A stretch of DNA of 64,000 nt. Source: an uncultured Draconibacterium sp. Its GTDB lineage: Bacteria > Bacteroidota > Bacteroidia > Bacteroidales > Prolixibacteraceae. The DNA is taken from positions 12,561-76,560 of the forward strand of contig CANLMQ010000028.1 of the NCBI GenBank assembly GCA_947492175.1, in the 5' to 3' direction. Positions 45,427 through 55,845 of the stretch are shown here, piece by piece (position 1 is the stretch's first letter; each line of letters starts with the position of its first letter). The translations under genes were made by a program, and so were the position numbers. The notes below the pieces were generated by a model. The model was not told where the DNA came from. It did not search any database and was given only the letters and a program-made list of their open reading frames with translations.

Positions 45427-47628
45427 ATGAAGAAAATAATCAGTTTCATTTTTGTTGTTGCACTTGCCTTAAACGTACAGGCACAATCACCCCAAAAGAT
45501 AAGCCTGGAAGATATTTTTGAAAAGGGAACTTTTAGGGCACAATCAGTGTACGGACTTCGTTCGATGAACGACGGAATCCATTATACAACAATAGAAAAT
45601 GGCACAAAAGTAGTTAAGTACAGTTATAAAACAGGCGAAGTAGTTGAAGTGCTTTTTGATATAACAAAAGTAGAAAATGCTACTATTTCATCATTTTCAA
45701 ATTATGAATTTAGCAATGATGAGAGAAAACTACTTTTAACTACCAAAACAAAATCAATCTACCGTCATTCATATACTGCCGAATATTATGTATGGAATTC
45801 GGTTACTGAAGAGCTCTCTCAACTTTCAGATAAAGGAGCTCAGCAGTTAGCTACTTTTTCTCCCGATGGAAACCGTGTAGCCTATGTTCGTAACAACAAT
45901 ATTTTTATAAAAAACCTGAATTTTGGAAGTACAAGCCAGGTAACAGCCGATGGCAAATTCAATGAAATAATTAACGGTATGCCCGATTGGGTTTACGAAG
46001 AAGAGTTTGGCTATAACAAAGCATTCTGGTGGTCGCCCGACAGTAAATTTCTGGCGTTTGTACGTTTCGACGAAAAAGAAGTACCTGAATTTTCAATGCC
46101 AATGTATGCCGGTGCACGCCCGGAATACAAATCAAATAAGTTGTATCCGGGAGAATATACTTTTAAATATCCGAAAGCCGGAGAAACTAATTCTACCGTT
46201 CAGGTTTTGTCATACGAAATAAAATCAAAAGCTACCATTAAAGTTGATATTGGTGAAGATACCGATATTTATATACCGCGGTTAAAATGGACGCCCGATG
46301 CCAACGACCTGGTAGTTATGCGCCTAAACCGTCATCAAAACAAATTGGATGTACTGTATGCAAACCCATATACAGGAGATTCCCGTCCTGTTCTTTCAGA
46401 GAAAAACGACCGTTATATTGATGAAAGTTTTTTGGATGCATTTACTTACCTCGAAGATGGAAGTTTTGTAATAAACAGCGAACGCGATGGATGGTCACAC
46501 CTGTACCTGTACGACAATCAGGGATTTGAAGTAGCACAATTAACTGAAGGTGAGTTTGACGTAACCGATTTTTACGGCTACGATGCAGCAAAAAAAGTAT
46601 ATTATTATCAGGCTGCTGCCGAATCTCCCTTACGACGCGAAGTTTACTATACAAGCCTTGACAAAAAGAAACAAGGAAAACTTTCAACTCAGGAAGGAAC
46701 AAACAGTGCTGTGTTCAGTACCGATTTTAAATACTTCATTAACTATTTCAGCAGTGCAAAAGTCCCCAATTACATTACGCTGCATGAAAATAAAAAAGGT
46801 GAGCAAATTCGTTTTCTGCAAGACAATACGGTTTTAAACAACACTTTAAAATCGATGCAGATTCCACAAAAAGAATTCTTCACGTTTACAACTTCTGAAG
46901 GAATTGAACTAAACGGATACATGATCAAACCGGTTGATTTTAACGCATCGAAAAAGTACCCGGTTTTAATGACCCAATACAGTGGGCCAAATTCACAAAG
47001 CGTTACCGATTCTTGGGGACACGGAGTTGGCTGGAACGAATACCTGGCACAGGAAGGTTTTCTAGTAGTTTGTGTCGATCCGCGCGGCACAGCAGCCCGT
47101 GGCGAAGATTTTAGAAAAGTGACTTACCAGCAATTGGGAAAATACGAGTCGGACGACCAGGTTGAAGCAGCCAAATATCTGGGAACTTTACCTTATGTTG
47201 ATCCAAATAACATTGCCATTTTTGGTTGGAGTTACGGAGGATTTATGACCTTGCTATCAATGGAAAAAGGAGGCGACGTTTTTAAGGCTGGTATTTCAGT
47301 GGCCCCTGTAACAAACTGGCGTTTTTACGATAGTGTTTACACCGAACGATACATGCGTACTCCCCAGGAGAATCCGGAAGGTTATGATGATAATTCGCCT
47401 CTTTCACACGCTGCTGATATTAAAGGACGACTTCTGATTATACACGGTTCGGCAGATGACAACGTACATGCACAAAACACTTACGAAATGACGGAACAGC
47501 TTGTACAGGCAGGTGTCCAGTTCGACATGGCCATATACACCAACCGCAACCATGGAATACACGGAGGAAATACAAGCATGCATTTGTATACTAAAATGAC
47601 AAATTTTCTGAAAGAACAACTACAATAA
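45427..47628 (+). CDS. Dipeptidyl peptidase IV-type S9 peptidase, exported
   Basis: The 733-residue protein has a signal peptide (ending LNVQAQ), a DPP-IV-type beta-propeller (about 30-460) and an alpha/beta-hydrolase domain. Family marks are WVYEEEFGYNKAFWWSPD (containing the substrate amino-binding Glu-Glu), the nucleophile FGWSYGGFMTL, the Asp region GSADDNVHAQN and the catalytic His in NRNHGIHGG. It would remove N-terminal dipeptides, mostly X-Pro, in the periplasm. It is monocistronic with its own promoter and terminator. Confidence 0.95.
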   Translation: MKKIISFIFVVALALNVQAQSPQKISLEDIFEKGTFRAQSVYGLRSMNDGIHYTTIENGTKVVKYSYKTGEVVEVLFDITKVENATISSFSNYEFSNDERKLLLTTKTKSIYRHSYTAEYYVWNSVTEELSQLSDKGAQQLATFSPDGNRVAYVRNNNIFIKNLNFGSTSQVTADGKFNEIINGMPDWVYEEEFGYNKAFWWSPDSKFLAFVRFDEKEVPEFSMPMYAGARPEYKSNKLYPGEYTFKYPKAGETNSTVQVLSYEIKSKATIKVDIGEDTDIYIPRLKWTPDANDLVVMRLNRHQNKLDVLYANPYTGDSRPVLSEKNDRYIDESFLDAFTYLEDGSFVINSERDGWSHLYLYDNQGFEVAQLTEGEFDVTDFYGYDAAKKVYYYQAAAESPLRREVYYTSLDKKKQGKLSTQEGTNSAVFSTDFKYFINYFSSAKVPNYITLHENKKGEQIRFLQDNTVLNNTLKSMQIPQKEFFTFTTSEGIELNGYMIKPVDFNASKKYPVLMTQYSGPNSQSVTDSWGHGVGWNEYLAQEGFLVVCVDPRGTAARGEDFRKVTYQQLGKYESDDQVEAAKYLGTLPYVDPNNIAIFGWSYGGFMTLLSMEKGGDVFKAGISVAPVTNWRFYDSVYTERYMRTPQENPEGYDDNSPLSHAADIKGRLLIIHGSADDNVHAQNTYEMTEQLVQAGVQFDMAIYTNRNHGIHGGNTSMHLYTKMTNFLKEQLQ

Positions 47629-47653
47629 ATTTTAACACTAAGATTTAATGGGA

Positions 47654-47690
47654 ATAAGGTTTTACCGCATTGGTAAAACCTTATTTTTTA
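47654..47690 (+). terminator. Terminator of the DPP-IV gene
   Basis: ATAAGGTTTTACC (47654-47666) and GGTAAAACCTTAT (47672-47684) form a perfect 13-bp stem with a 5-nt loop, followed by TTTTTA. Confidence 0.92.
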
Positions 47691-47892
47691 TAGTACCATC
47701 TGGTTTCTCATGAACATATTAATTAGATTCTCCACTACAACTTGTTTTATTGGATTGTTTCGCATTTATACGAAAGATCATTTCAGAATTAACAACTCTA
47801 CCCTAAACACCCGTTTTACTATTTGTTTTTTATAAAACCTTATTCGGCATATTCTGTTTATTTTTAGGATTGAGATTTTCAAAAATCTTTGT

Positions 47893-49028
47893 ATGAAGCC
47901 GTTGGTAAAAATCGTATTCTTTTTCTTTATTCTTTCTTCTTTTCAAAAGGCAGAAGAAAAAATTGCGCGTTTTCAGCAACCTTCATTTAATTCAGAACCG
48001 GCAACAGTTGACTCTGTACAAATTAATTTCAATGATACTATTCCGAATAAAACCCTTCTCATATACAACGATGCCAATGGATATCCTGTTAAATATGCGC
48101 GTCATGTAATAACCGGAGTTTGTATCGAAGGAGAATGTCGTTTTGTGCGAATTAATTTGTTTTGGAATCCAACAGGCCGCTACTTAGGTTTTGAATTACC
48201 AGACGGCGAATTTCTTAGCAAAACAAAACATGTTGCCTTTAAACAGGCAGATTACAACCAGATAAATGATATTCTGTCTCGGAGGCCAATTCACCACTGG
48301 CTGATTACAATATTAACGAACTGGTTCCCAAAAAAAACACAAATCCTAAAGAAGTTGATGCAGTTTCATCGGCAACAATTACTGCTGTTCTGGACCATAT
48401 TGTAGAAGGTGCAGTTTATACCACCTATACGCTTTGGCATATTGTTTACGGCTCAACCAAACGGACTATTGAAAAACTCACAACCACCAAACTCAATTCA
48501 GAACTAAGTTTAAAAATTCTAAATAGTAATATACTTCAGGATCAAATTTGGGTTTTAAACCATATTTCTGAAGAAATGGATATTTCTGAGGATTTGCAAA
48601 AGAAGTTAATAGAACTTATTTCCGGCCAAGATATTTATTTAGCCGAACGTGCATTAAATGCTTTAAAACCTGAAATGCTTAATACTGATATTCAATTAAA
48701 ACTGAGCAAATTATTTAAAAGTTCCGGATTTCTTCAAAAGCGCCTTATACTGCAAAAACTGAAAGAAGCCAATACTTTAACTCCCGAAGTTGTTATGTCA
48801 TTATCTGCCGAAATAAATAGATTAAACGGCGCTCTAACAAAAAATATGCTCGAATTATTTAAGCTACATTCAGTTACAGACAAATATACAGTTTCGGAAA
48901 TAACCAGGCTTTTAAAAAATGAAAACCGCTACATTTCAAACCAGGCCTGCCGTTATTTGGAAGAAATAAAACAGCTAGATAAAAAAACGGAGAAGTCTCT
49001 TGAAAAATATAAAAAACGAAATTCCTGA
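47893..49028 (+). pseudogene. Frameshifted exported protein with FMN-binding-like motif
   Basis: The first frame (47893 to about 48280) has a signal peptide and KTLLIYNDANGYPVKYARHV, then turns into sequence unlike a protein family. The third frame is open from before 48280 to 49028. It continues with ANSPLADYNINELVPKK, EVDAVSSATITAVLDHIVEG and a helical repeat-like C-terminus. One missing base around 48280-48284 (TCGGAGG for TCGGGAGG, for example) explains this. Repaired, it gives about 378 aa. SSATIT resembles the FMN-attachment motif SGAT. It may be a pseudogene, a homopolymer sequencing error or a programmed shift. Confidence 0.75.
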
Positions 49029-49035
49029 ATAACTT

Positions 49036-50835
49036 CTAAATTGAAAACTGCATTTCATTTAAATTTCTATAAACTCCTGTTTTGTTTTTCATCAGGTGCT
49101 CATGCGTACCGCTTTCAATCACTTTCCCATTATCAAGAACTACAATCTTATCTGCATTGCGAATAGTTGACAAACGATGAGCAATAACAATCGACGTACG
49201 GTTTTTCATCAATTCAACCAAGGCCTCCTGTACCAGTTGTTCCGATTCCGAATCGAGTGAAGAAGTAGCTTCATCTAAAATCAGTATTTTTGGATCTTTT
49301 AAAATGGCACGAGCTATGGCTACACGCTGCCGCTGACCACCCGACAATTGTGTTCCCCGTTCACCTACCACGGTATCCATGCATTCTTTAAATCGTTCAA
49401 TAAACTCCATTGCGTTGGCCTTTCGAGCAGCTCTCAGAATATCCTCTTCGCTGGCACCGGGCCGTCCGTACTCAATATTTTCTCTTATTGTACCTCCAAA
49501 CAGAAAAATATCTTGCGGCACTAAAGCAATTTGTTTTCTTAAATAGGTAAGATTTATGTCGGTTATTGAATGATTATCGAAGAATATGTTTCCCGAACTT
49601 GGCTCGTACAAATGTAACAACAAAGTGGCAAATGTCGACTTCCCTGCCCCGCTTTTACCAACTAAAGCAACTACCTGACCAGGCTGAATTACAAAACTGA
49701 TATTCAGCAAAACAAAAGCATCGGGTCGTGAAGGATAGGCGAAACTCAACTTATCAAACTGTATTTTCCCTGAAATAGCAACCTGATCAGCATTGTTAAT
49801 ATCTGCTACCAGATTTTCCTCTTCCGATTCAAATATCTCAAACAAATCTTCGGTGGCACCAATAAATCGCTGCATTCGCGCAATTACAGCCGCTACGCCG
49901 CCAATAGTCCCACCAATGTATCCCGAATAAATTACAAACGAAAAGAGCTCTCCGGTTTCCATTTGTCCATTTTGCAGCAACAACGCTCCGCGCCATATTA
50001 CAGCAACCAAAGTCCCAAAAAGTCCAATAATCATTGTTGAACGAAAAAAAGCACGGTATTTTCCTGCGCGTTGCCCGGCGCTTACCACTTCTTTTATTTT
50101 GTTGTAATAACGATCAATTTCAAAATATTCATTGGTATACGATTTTACACTTCTGATTCCCTGCAGCGTTTCTTCAACCACTGTATTCGACTCAGCAGTT
50201 TTCTTTTGAGCTTCACGCGATAGTTTTCGAATAAAGCGACCGAAAAACCAGATACTTAAAATAACAACCGGTAAAATAGCCAACATAAAAACAGTTAACT
50301 GGGGCGAAGTATAAATAAGCAGACCAACACCACCAGTTATAACAACCAATTGCCTTATAAAATCGGCCAATGTAGTTGTAAAGGTCTCATGCAGCATAGA
50401 AATATCCGACGAAATGCGGCTGTTTAACTCTCCTACTCTGTGCTTGTCGAAAAACACCAGTGGGAGTTTTATCAGATGATTATAGGTAAATCTTCGGATA
50501 TCGGCCATGGTTTTTTCTGTAACATTTACAAATATTACAACCCGAAACCAGGAAAAAACAGCCTGAATTATTAGTATAAGAACCAAGAGTAAAACAATCT
50601 CTGACAAGTTTTCTGAGATCGAATTATTGCTTCCAGCATCAACCAAGTCGCCTAATAATTTGGGAAATGCCAAGTTCGCAAGACTGCTCACAAGAAGAAA
50701 AATCATACCAATTGTATATTCAACGCGGTATGGTTTTATATAACGAAAAAGGCGTAATACATTGCCCAGTCCTTCTCTTGTAATTTTTTTGTTGTTGTCG
50801 TATTCTGCAGATGCTGATTTATTATGTCCTCTCAT
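49036..50835 (-). CDS. ABC exporter, fused permease-ATPase (MsbA/multidrug type)
   Basis: The 599-residue half-transporter has six membrane helices (about 38-330), then a nucleotide-binding domain. ATPase motifs are Walker A VGKSGAGKSTFA, signature LSGGQRQRVAIARA and Walker B ILILDEATSSLDS, with the H-loop His in IVIAHRLSTI. It forms homodimers that export lipids, peptides or drugs. It is close to lipid-A-flippase and TAP-like exporters, and the substrate is not deducible. It converges with the frameshifted gene upstream. Confidence 0.95.
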   Translation of the reverse strand: MRGHNKSASAEYDNNKKITREGLGNVLRLFRYIKPYRVEYTIGMIFLLVSSLANLAFPKLLGDLVDAGSNNSISENLSEIVLLLVLILIIQAVFSWFRVVIFVNVTEKTMADIRRFTYNHLIKLPLVFFDKHRVGELNSRISSDISMLHETFTTTLADFIRQLVVITGGVGLLIYTSPQLTVFMLAILPVVILSIWFFGRFIRKLSREAQKKTAESNTVVEETLQGIRSVKSYTNEYFEIDRYYNKIKEVVSAGQRAGKYRAFFRSTMIIGLFGTLVAVIWRGALLLQNGQMETGELFSFVIYSGYIGGTIGGVAAVIARMQRFIGATEDLFEIFESEEENLVADINNADQVAISGKIQFDKLSFAYPSRPDAFVLLNISFVIQPGQVVALVGKSGAGKSTFATLLLHLYEPSSGNIFFDNHSITDINLTYLRKQIALVPQDIFLFGGTIRENIEYGRPGASEEDILRAARKANAMEFIERFKECMDTVVGERGTQLSGGQRQRVAIARAILKDPKILILDEATSSLDSESEQLVQEALVELMKNRTSIVIAHRLSTIRNADKIVVLDNGKVIESGTHEHLMKNKTGVYRNLNEMQFSI

Positions 50836-50994
50836 TGTGGTCTTTCAAATTACTTTAAATATAACAAAGACACACCAATAAAAACATTAAGATTGTATTT
50901 AACAGCTTTGTTAACTATCAGTCAGTATTGGTCTCTTCTTCTGAATTAACACAAAACTGAAGAGAATAGTTGTGTAAGTGGAAATAACCGGAAA

Positions 50995-51870
50995 TTAATT
51001 ACGGTAATTTTTATAATAATCAGTCTTTTTCTTATCGCCAAAAAGTGCGTATATATTTGCCAGATAACCGGCATATTCTTTTCCCGGCTCCAATTTCCAA
51101 AGTTTATCGAGGTATGGAAGTGCTCTTTTAAAATCGGCAGTAACCAAATCCAGTTCTTTTAATAAAACTTTATATGTTTTGGTCGTTTTCTTTTTGTTGT
51201 AATTCTCCATTTCACGCTTGTAACGATTCTGGCCTTCCCAGTAATATTTCTTTGCATTCCATTCCAACGCAGCAATATTTTCAGGATTTAGCTCCAACAG
51301 CTCCAATGATACTGAGTCGCAGGCGACACTGTTTTCCAAAGTTTTATTTACCTTAAAATAACTGTTCAGATTGGCTTCGGTGCTTTTTGATTCTGCATCC
51401 ATTTTATTCCACATTTCCAATGCTTTCTCATTAGAATCAATCTCGGCATAAACAGCAAACAGGCATTCGTTAACACCAGTATTAGAAGTTCCGTACTTTT
51501 CAACGTAAGTTTCCAGTGCCGAAAGTTCCTTGGAAAGATTATTTTCTGATTTGTAGATTTTAGCCAGGGTTTCATACATCGCGGCATCGGCGTAATTTTT
51601 ATACCTGGCCTGATCGAACCAACTTTTTGCTTTTGCTGTTTCGTTAGCTTTAAATGCTGTTTTTGCAGCATTTGCAAAATCAACGCCTGAGATTTCTTCC
51701 ACCGAAGTTTGTGTAAAATATTGTTCCCAGGCACTGGTTGCCTGTACAAAATCGCCCGCAGCTTCAAAAGTAGCTGCATCAGTTTTCGATGATGTTATAA
51801 TTTTTGGTCCACTACAAGACGCCAATAAAAATATACTAATTCCAACCCACAGAAATCTTACTAAATACAT
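50995..51870 (-). CDS. TPR-like lipoprotein
   Basis: The 291-residue protein begins with a lipoprotein signal (IFLLASCSGPK, acylated Cys 19). The rest consists of helical TPR-like repeats: AGDFVQATSAWEQYF, ETAKAKSWFDQARYKNYADA, NIAALEWNAKKYYWEG. No enzyme motif is seen. It is probably a scaffold at the inner face of the outer membrane. It stands alone. Confidence 0.7.
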   Translation of the reverse strand: MYLVRFLWVGISIFLLASCSGPKIITSSKTDAATFEAAGDFVQATSAWEQYFTQTSVEEISGVDFANAAKTAFKANETAKAKSWFDQARYKNYADAAMYETLAKIYKSENNLSKELSALETYVEKYGTSNTGVNECLFAVYAEIDSNEKALEMWNKMDAESKSTEANLNSYFKVNKTLENSVACDSVSLELLELNPENIAALEWNAKKYYWEGQNRYKREMENYNKKKTTKTYKVLLKELDLVTADFKRALPYLDKLWKLEPGKEYAGYLANIYALFGDKKKTDYYKNYRN

Positions 51871-51975
51871 TTGCTTAAAGTATAAATTAAAGGGCGTAAA
51901 GCTATATAATAAATCGGAAAGAACTTATTTTGAAAAATACAGCTACAGAAACTAAAGAATAATTTAATTACTAAG

Positions 51976-53634
51976 CTACTTAGAATCAGTTGAAATTTCT
52001 TTTAGCTCTTCCTGCGCAAGTTTTAACGATTTATCAAACGAATCGCAAATATGTAACTTTCTTAAAATATCGGAAATCCCGTTTTTTGTAAAATCTGCCA
52101 AAACCTCTTGGTTTACACCTGAAAGAATAACCACAATTCCTTTGTTTCGCAGTAATTTCAAAGTGTCTTTTAAATTGTGAATTCCGGTTTGATCGACAAA
52201 GGAAACGTGCCGCATACGAATAATCAACACCTTACTTTTTACTCCAATTTCTTCCAGCACTTCCGAATACCTTCTGGCCGAAGCAAAAAACAGTGGTCCG
52301 CTGATTTCGTAAATCATTATCTCTTTGGGCAATTCTGAATAATCTTCAATAATATCAGTATCTACAATATTGTTTATCCTTTTCTCGCTTAAGTCAGACA
52401 TACGTTTCATAAACAATATGGCCGAAAGTACAATTCCAACCTGAATGGCTACAGTTAAATCTACCAACACCGTGAGTAAAAAAGTAGTTATCAGAACAAT
52501 TATATCGAAAAACGAACCATGCAAGATCGCTTTAAACGAACGCCATTCACTCATATTATACGACACAACAATTAATATCCCGGCTAAACAAGACATCGGA
52601 ATTAGTTTTGCCCATTTACCCAGAAAGAACATTATAAGCAGTAAAGTAAAAGCATGGGTAATTCCGGCAATGGGTGTCCGACCTCCGTTTTTCACATTGG
52701 TTGCAGTACGTGCAATTGCACCTGTTGCCGGGATACCTCCAAAAAACGGTGTAACTATATTGGCAATTCCCTGAGCAATTAATTCAGTATTCGAACGATG
52801 TTTTCCGCCAATCATCCCATCTGCCACCACAGCCGATAACAACGATTCAATTCCTCCCAATAAGGCAATTGTTAAAGCCGGAGCAAAATACTGATGTATG
52901 CCTGTCAATTCTATTTTTGGTGTTACAAAATGTATATTGTTGGGAATCTCTCCAAAAAAAGTTTCAATAGTCGCCACCGGTATATCAAATAGTTGAACAA
53001 CCGCAGTAATAACCAGAATGGAAATAAATGAACCCGGAATTTTAGTGGTTATTTTTTTCGAAAATGCAGTTATAAATATGGTTACAACTGTTAACGCAAG
53101 AGCCGCAAAATTAACCGAATGCAATTGTTTAAAATAGACGGTCCATTTTTCTATAAATTCCGAAGGCAGGTGTTCAATTTCAAGGCCCAATGCATCTTTT
53201 ACCTGGGTTGAGAAAATAACAAGAGCAATTCCGCTAGTAAAACCAACAATTAAAGGGTGCGGAAAATATTTTAAAAGAACTCCTAACTTTAGTACACCAA
53301 AAATTACGAGAATAATACCGGCCAGTACAGTGGAAATTAACAAGCCATTAATTCCGTATTGTTCAACAATACCGTATACAATTATGATAAATGCTCCGGT
53401 TGGACCACCAATTTGAACACGACTTCCACCTGCAAATGATATTATAAATCCGGCTACTATAGCAGTAATTAAACCCTTTTCCGGCGAAACACCAGACGCT
53501 ACAGCAAAGGCAATTGCCAGTGGTAAAGCAACTATTCCAACTACAATTCCGGCCAAAACATCGTTTGACACCTGCTTCCTATCTAAACCACTTTTTACAA
53601 GGGTTAATAGTTTTGGGCTAAATATCCGATTCAT
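51976..53634 (-). CDS. SulP-family anion transporter with STAS domain
   Basis: The 552-residue protein has about twelve membrane helices in residues 20-425. SulP features are GIVVGIVALPLAIAFAVASG, GGSRVQIGGPTGAFI and GGIPATGAIARTATNVKNGG. A cytosolic STAS domain (about 435-545) contains RMRHVSFVDQTGIHNL. SulP proteins move sulfate, bicarbonate or other anions with Na+ or H+. No carbonic anhydrase or sulfate-assimilation gene is adjacent, so the ion is undecided. Confidence 0.95.
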   Translation of the reverse strand: MNRIFSPKLLTLVKSGLDRKQVSNDVLAGIVVGIVALPLAIAFAVASGVSPEKGLITAIVAGFIISFAGGSRVQIGGPTGAFIIIVYGIVEQYGINGLLISTVLAGIILVIFGVLKLGVLLKYFPHPLIVGFTSGIALVIFSTQVKDALGLEIEHLPSEFIEKWTVYFKQLHSVNFAALALTVVTIFITAFSKKITTKIPGSFISILVITAVVQLFDIPVATIETFFGEIPNNIHFVTPKIELTGIHQYFAPALTIALLGGIESLLSAVVADGMIGGKHRSNTELIAQGIANIVTPFFGGIPATGAIARTATNVKNGGRTPIAGITHAFTLLLIMFFLGKWAKLIPMSCLAGILIVVSYNMSEWRSFKAILHGSFFDIIVLITTFLLTVLVDLTVAIQVGIVLSAILFMKRMSDLSEKRINNIVDTDIIEDYSELPKEIMIYEISGPLFFASARRYSEVLEEIGVKSKVLIIRMRHVSFVDQTGIHNLKDTLKLLRNKGIVVILSGVNQEVLADFTKNGISDILRKLHICDSFDKSLKLAQEELKEISTDSK

Positions 53635-53885
53635 ACGTAAAATTTGAAAACGCGTGCAAAGCTATGGCGTTTCAGACAAAATTGTTTTTCAACGTCTGTA
53701 TTTTTAACATTTGAAACCAAACAATTAACTTTAGTTCATATGTATTACAAATCAGATTTCAATCATTTTCGGACACACAAAACCCTTCCGTACTGCAAAT
53801 CTGATCGTTACACAACATTCATCAGCACTGACTGACTAAAAATAAATGTAAGCAATTCAAAGAATTATTGGAGAAATACTTTTTA

Positions 53886-54710
53886 TTAGTCATCGTCCAT
53901 ATCAATAAATTCGCTTAAAGAATCACGCGAATCAGGAACATACGGACGAATCTCGAAGTAATATTCTGATGATTTTACAGAGATTGTATTATCGATAAAA
54001 GTATACAGGCGGTAAAATTCTGCATCTTTTATAAAACAAAGCAATTGATCCTTTATTTCCTTACTAACCTGTAACGAGAACATTTCTTTTAGTTTACCTA
54101 ATGCATTTGTACGCATCCATTCCATATACAATAAACTGTTGTCTAATTTTTCGCCATTTAAATGAAATCCAATGTGCACAATAACACTTAATGCATTTTG
54201 ACTTTTTATATCCTCTTCGTAAAATATTTCCAGCTTTTCTTTTTTGAGTTTTTCTAACATTTGGCTCGACCCTCTCAATGTTGACACTACATTGCTGTCT
54301 AAATACTTTATGGCTTTCTGCAAATAACGCTCTTTAGTGCGTTCTTCCGGTACAGGATACGAATTCAGGTGTTTTTTTACAATTGAGCACGATTTATAAT
54401 ATCCCAAATTAATTAGTCCGGCCATTAATTTTTCTTTTACAATATCGGTTACCGGAGGTATGCGTTCGCCCATTATGTGTTGCAGTGCTTCAGGATCGTT
54501 TATTGCCACCCATTCGGCTGCATCGTACCAAACTTTTAAATCTTTAAAATCGCAATGATCAATATCAAATTTATCATCGCACATAGAAATCATGTAAACC
54601 GAATTCAAAGCAAGTTTATACCACCGATAGCGTGGTTTACCATCAATTATGTCATCCTGATAAGCTGCCAATTGCCAACCGCTCATATTTTTGCATTCGT
54701 CATAGTACAT
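53886..54710 (-). CDS. Conserved hypothetical cytosolic protein
   Basis: The 274-residue protein has no signal or membrane segment and no motif I recognise. It is mostly helical, rich in charged residues, and ends in an acidic tail (SEFIDMDDD). Notable segments are WYDAAEWVAINDPEALQHI and ERYLQKAIKYLDSNVVSTL. Codon usage looks like that of its neighbours. The upstream gap to the divergent membrane-protein gene is 387 bp. Confidence 0.6.
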   Translation of the reverse strand: MYYDECKNMSGWQLAAYQDDIIDGKPRYRWYKLALNSVYMISMCDDKFDIDHCDFKDLKVWYDAAEWVAINDPEALQHIMGERIPPVTDIVKEKLMAGLINLGYYKSCSIVKKHLNSYPVPEERTKERYLQKAIKYLDSNVVSTLRGSSQMLEKLKKEKLEIFYEEDIKSQNALSVIVHIGFHLNGEKLDNSLLYMEWMRTNALGKLKEMFSLQVSKEIKDQLLCFIKDAEFYRLYTFIDNTISVKSSEYYFEIRPYVPDSRDSLSEFIDMDDD

Positions 54711-55097
54711 TTAAATGTTATTTAGGATTACATTTATGTAATATACGAATAATTAACCATTGATGTAACCACTATTAAATGATTACTCAGACGACAGTCC
54801 TTCAATTTTATTTCTCGCTACCGATAGATCTAACCTCAAACTCTTTAATTTTTTCATAATTCTCTACGATGAATTGCAGATTGTATTTTCCTCTTATGAC
54901 AGACTTTCATCCTATTATTCATGCATTTGAGTAGAATAAAACAACTGTTTCATAGTATCATTTGGTTTTTAATGAAGCGATTACGACATTTGTTAGAACT
55001 GATTCAAAAAGTAGAAATTAATCATAATCATTTAAACAAAAATTGGTTTTTCATTTATTACAAATCGTATTAACTGACTTTTAGTAGAAAAAAACAA
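54711..55097. other. Divergent intergenic region
   Basis: AT-rich, with no convincing gene. A 33-codon ORF from the ATG at 54972 (opening MKRLRHLLELIQKVEINHNH) has no ribosome-binding site or recognisable features. No exact TAnnTTTG box was found on either strand. Confidence 0.4.
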
Positions 55098-55769
55098 ATG
55101 GAAGAAGTAAACACCATATTTTTGTATGAGTTACGAATTGATGAGCCCATTGTAACTTTTACCGATTTGCTGGTCTCTGTTTTGTGCTTTGTTTTTGCAT
55201 ATAAAATTTACAAGTCGGGCAAAAAAGGAAAGGTCTTTCAATATTTTACTATCTACTTTTTTGTTATGGGAGTAGCCACAGCATTGGGAGGCATTATAGG
55301 GCACGCATTTATGTATCATTTTTCGTTTTACTGGAAACTACCGGGCTGGATTACAAGTATGATTTCGATTATGTTTGTAGAACGTGCTGCTATTGAACAC
55401 ACCCGAATTAAACTAACTGAAGGCATTGTGAAAGCCTTTCGCGTAGTTAATATTCTCGAATTTCTGATTTTTCTTACACTAACCATATCAACACTTAATT
55501 TCTTTTTTGTTGAATTTCATTCAGGGTACGGACTTATGTTTGTTGTACTATCGCTCGAAGGTTTTCTTTATCTAAGAACAAAGAACAAAGCAAGCAAGCT
55601 ATTACTGATTGGAGTTGTCTTTGCAGCAGCAGCAGCAGTTGTTTTTATGAATAAGATTACACTACACCAGTGGTTTAATTACCTCTCCCTCAGTCATGTT
55701 TTTATGGCAGTTGCAGCTTATTTCTTTTATAAGGGCGCAAAAAATATCGACATGTCAGAGGTTCATTAA
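55098..55769 (+). CDS. Multi-spanning membrane protein of unknown function
   Basis: The 223-residue protein has about seven hydrophobic segments (20-36, 45-70, 78-93, 113-133, 138-155, 165-183, 190-208). Histidines lie near membrane segments (GHAFMYHFSF, TLHQW, SLSHVF), reminiscent of heptahelical hypothetical proteins. No family motif is certain. It precedes a DUF5916 gene on the same strand (76-bp gap). Confidence 0.6.
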   Translation: MEEVNTIFLYELRIDEPIVTFTDLLVSVLCFVFAYKIYKSGKKGKVFQYFTIYFFVMGVATALGGIIGHAFMYHFSFYWKLPGWITSMISIMFVERAAIEHTRIKLTEGIVKAFRVVNILEFLIFLTLTISTLNFFFVEFHSGYGLMFVVLSLEGFLYLRTKNKASKLLLIGVVFAAAAAVVFMNKITLHQWFNYLSLSHVFMAVAAYFFYKGAKNIDMSEVH

Positions 55770-55845
55770 TCGTATTTTTTTTTTGAAATAATAATCAAAA
55801 GTGTAACAGATTTTTAAAAGAGCAGTCTTATTTAAAAACCAATTT

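Noticed and set aside
54972..55073. 33-codon ORF upstream of the membrane protein
   Set aside because: No Shine-Dalgarno site, promoter or recognisable sequence; the length is expected by chance in AT-rich DNA.
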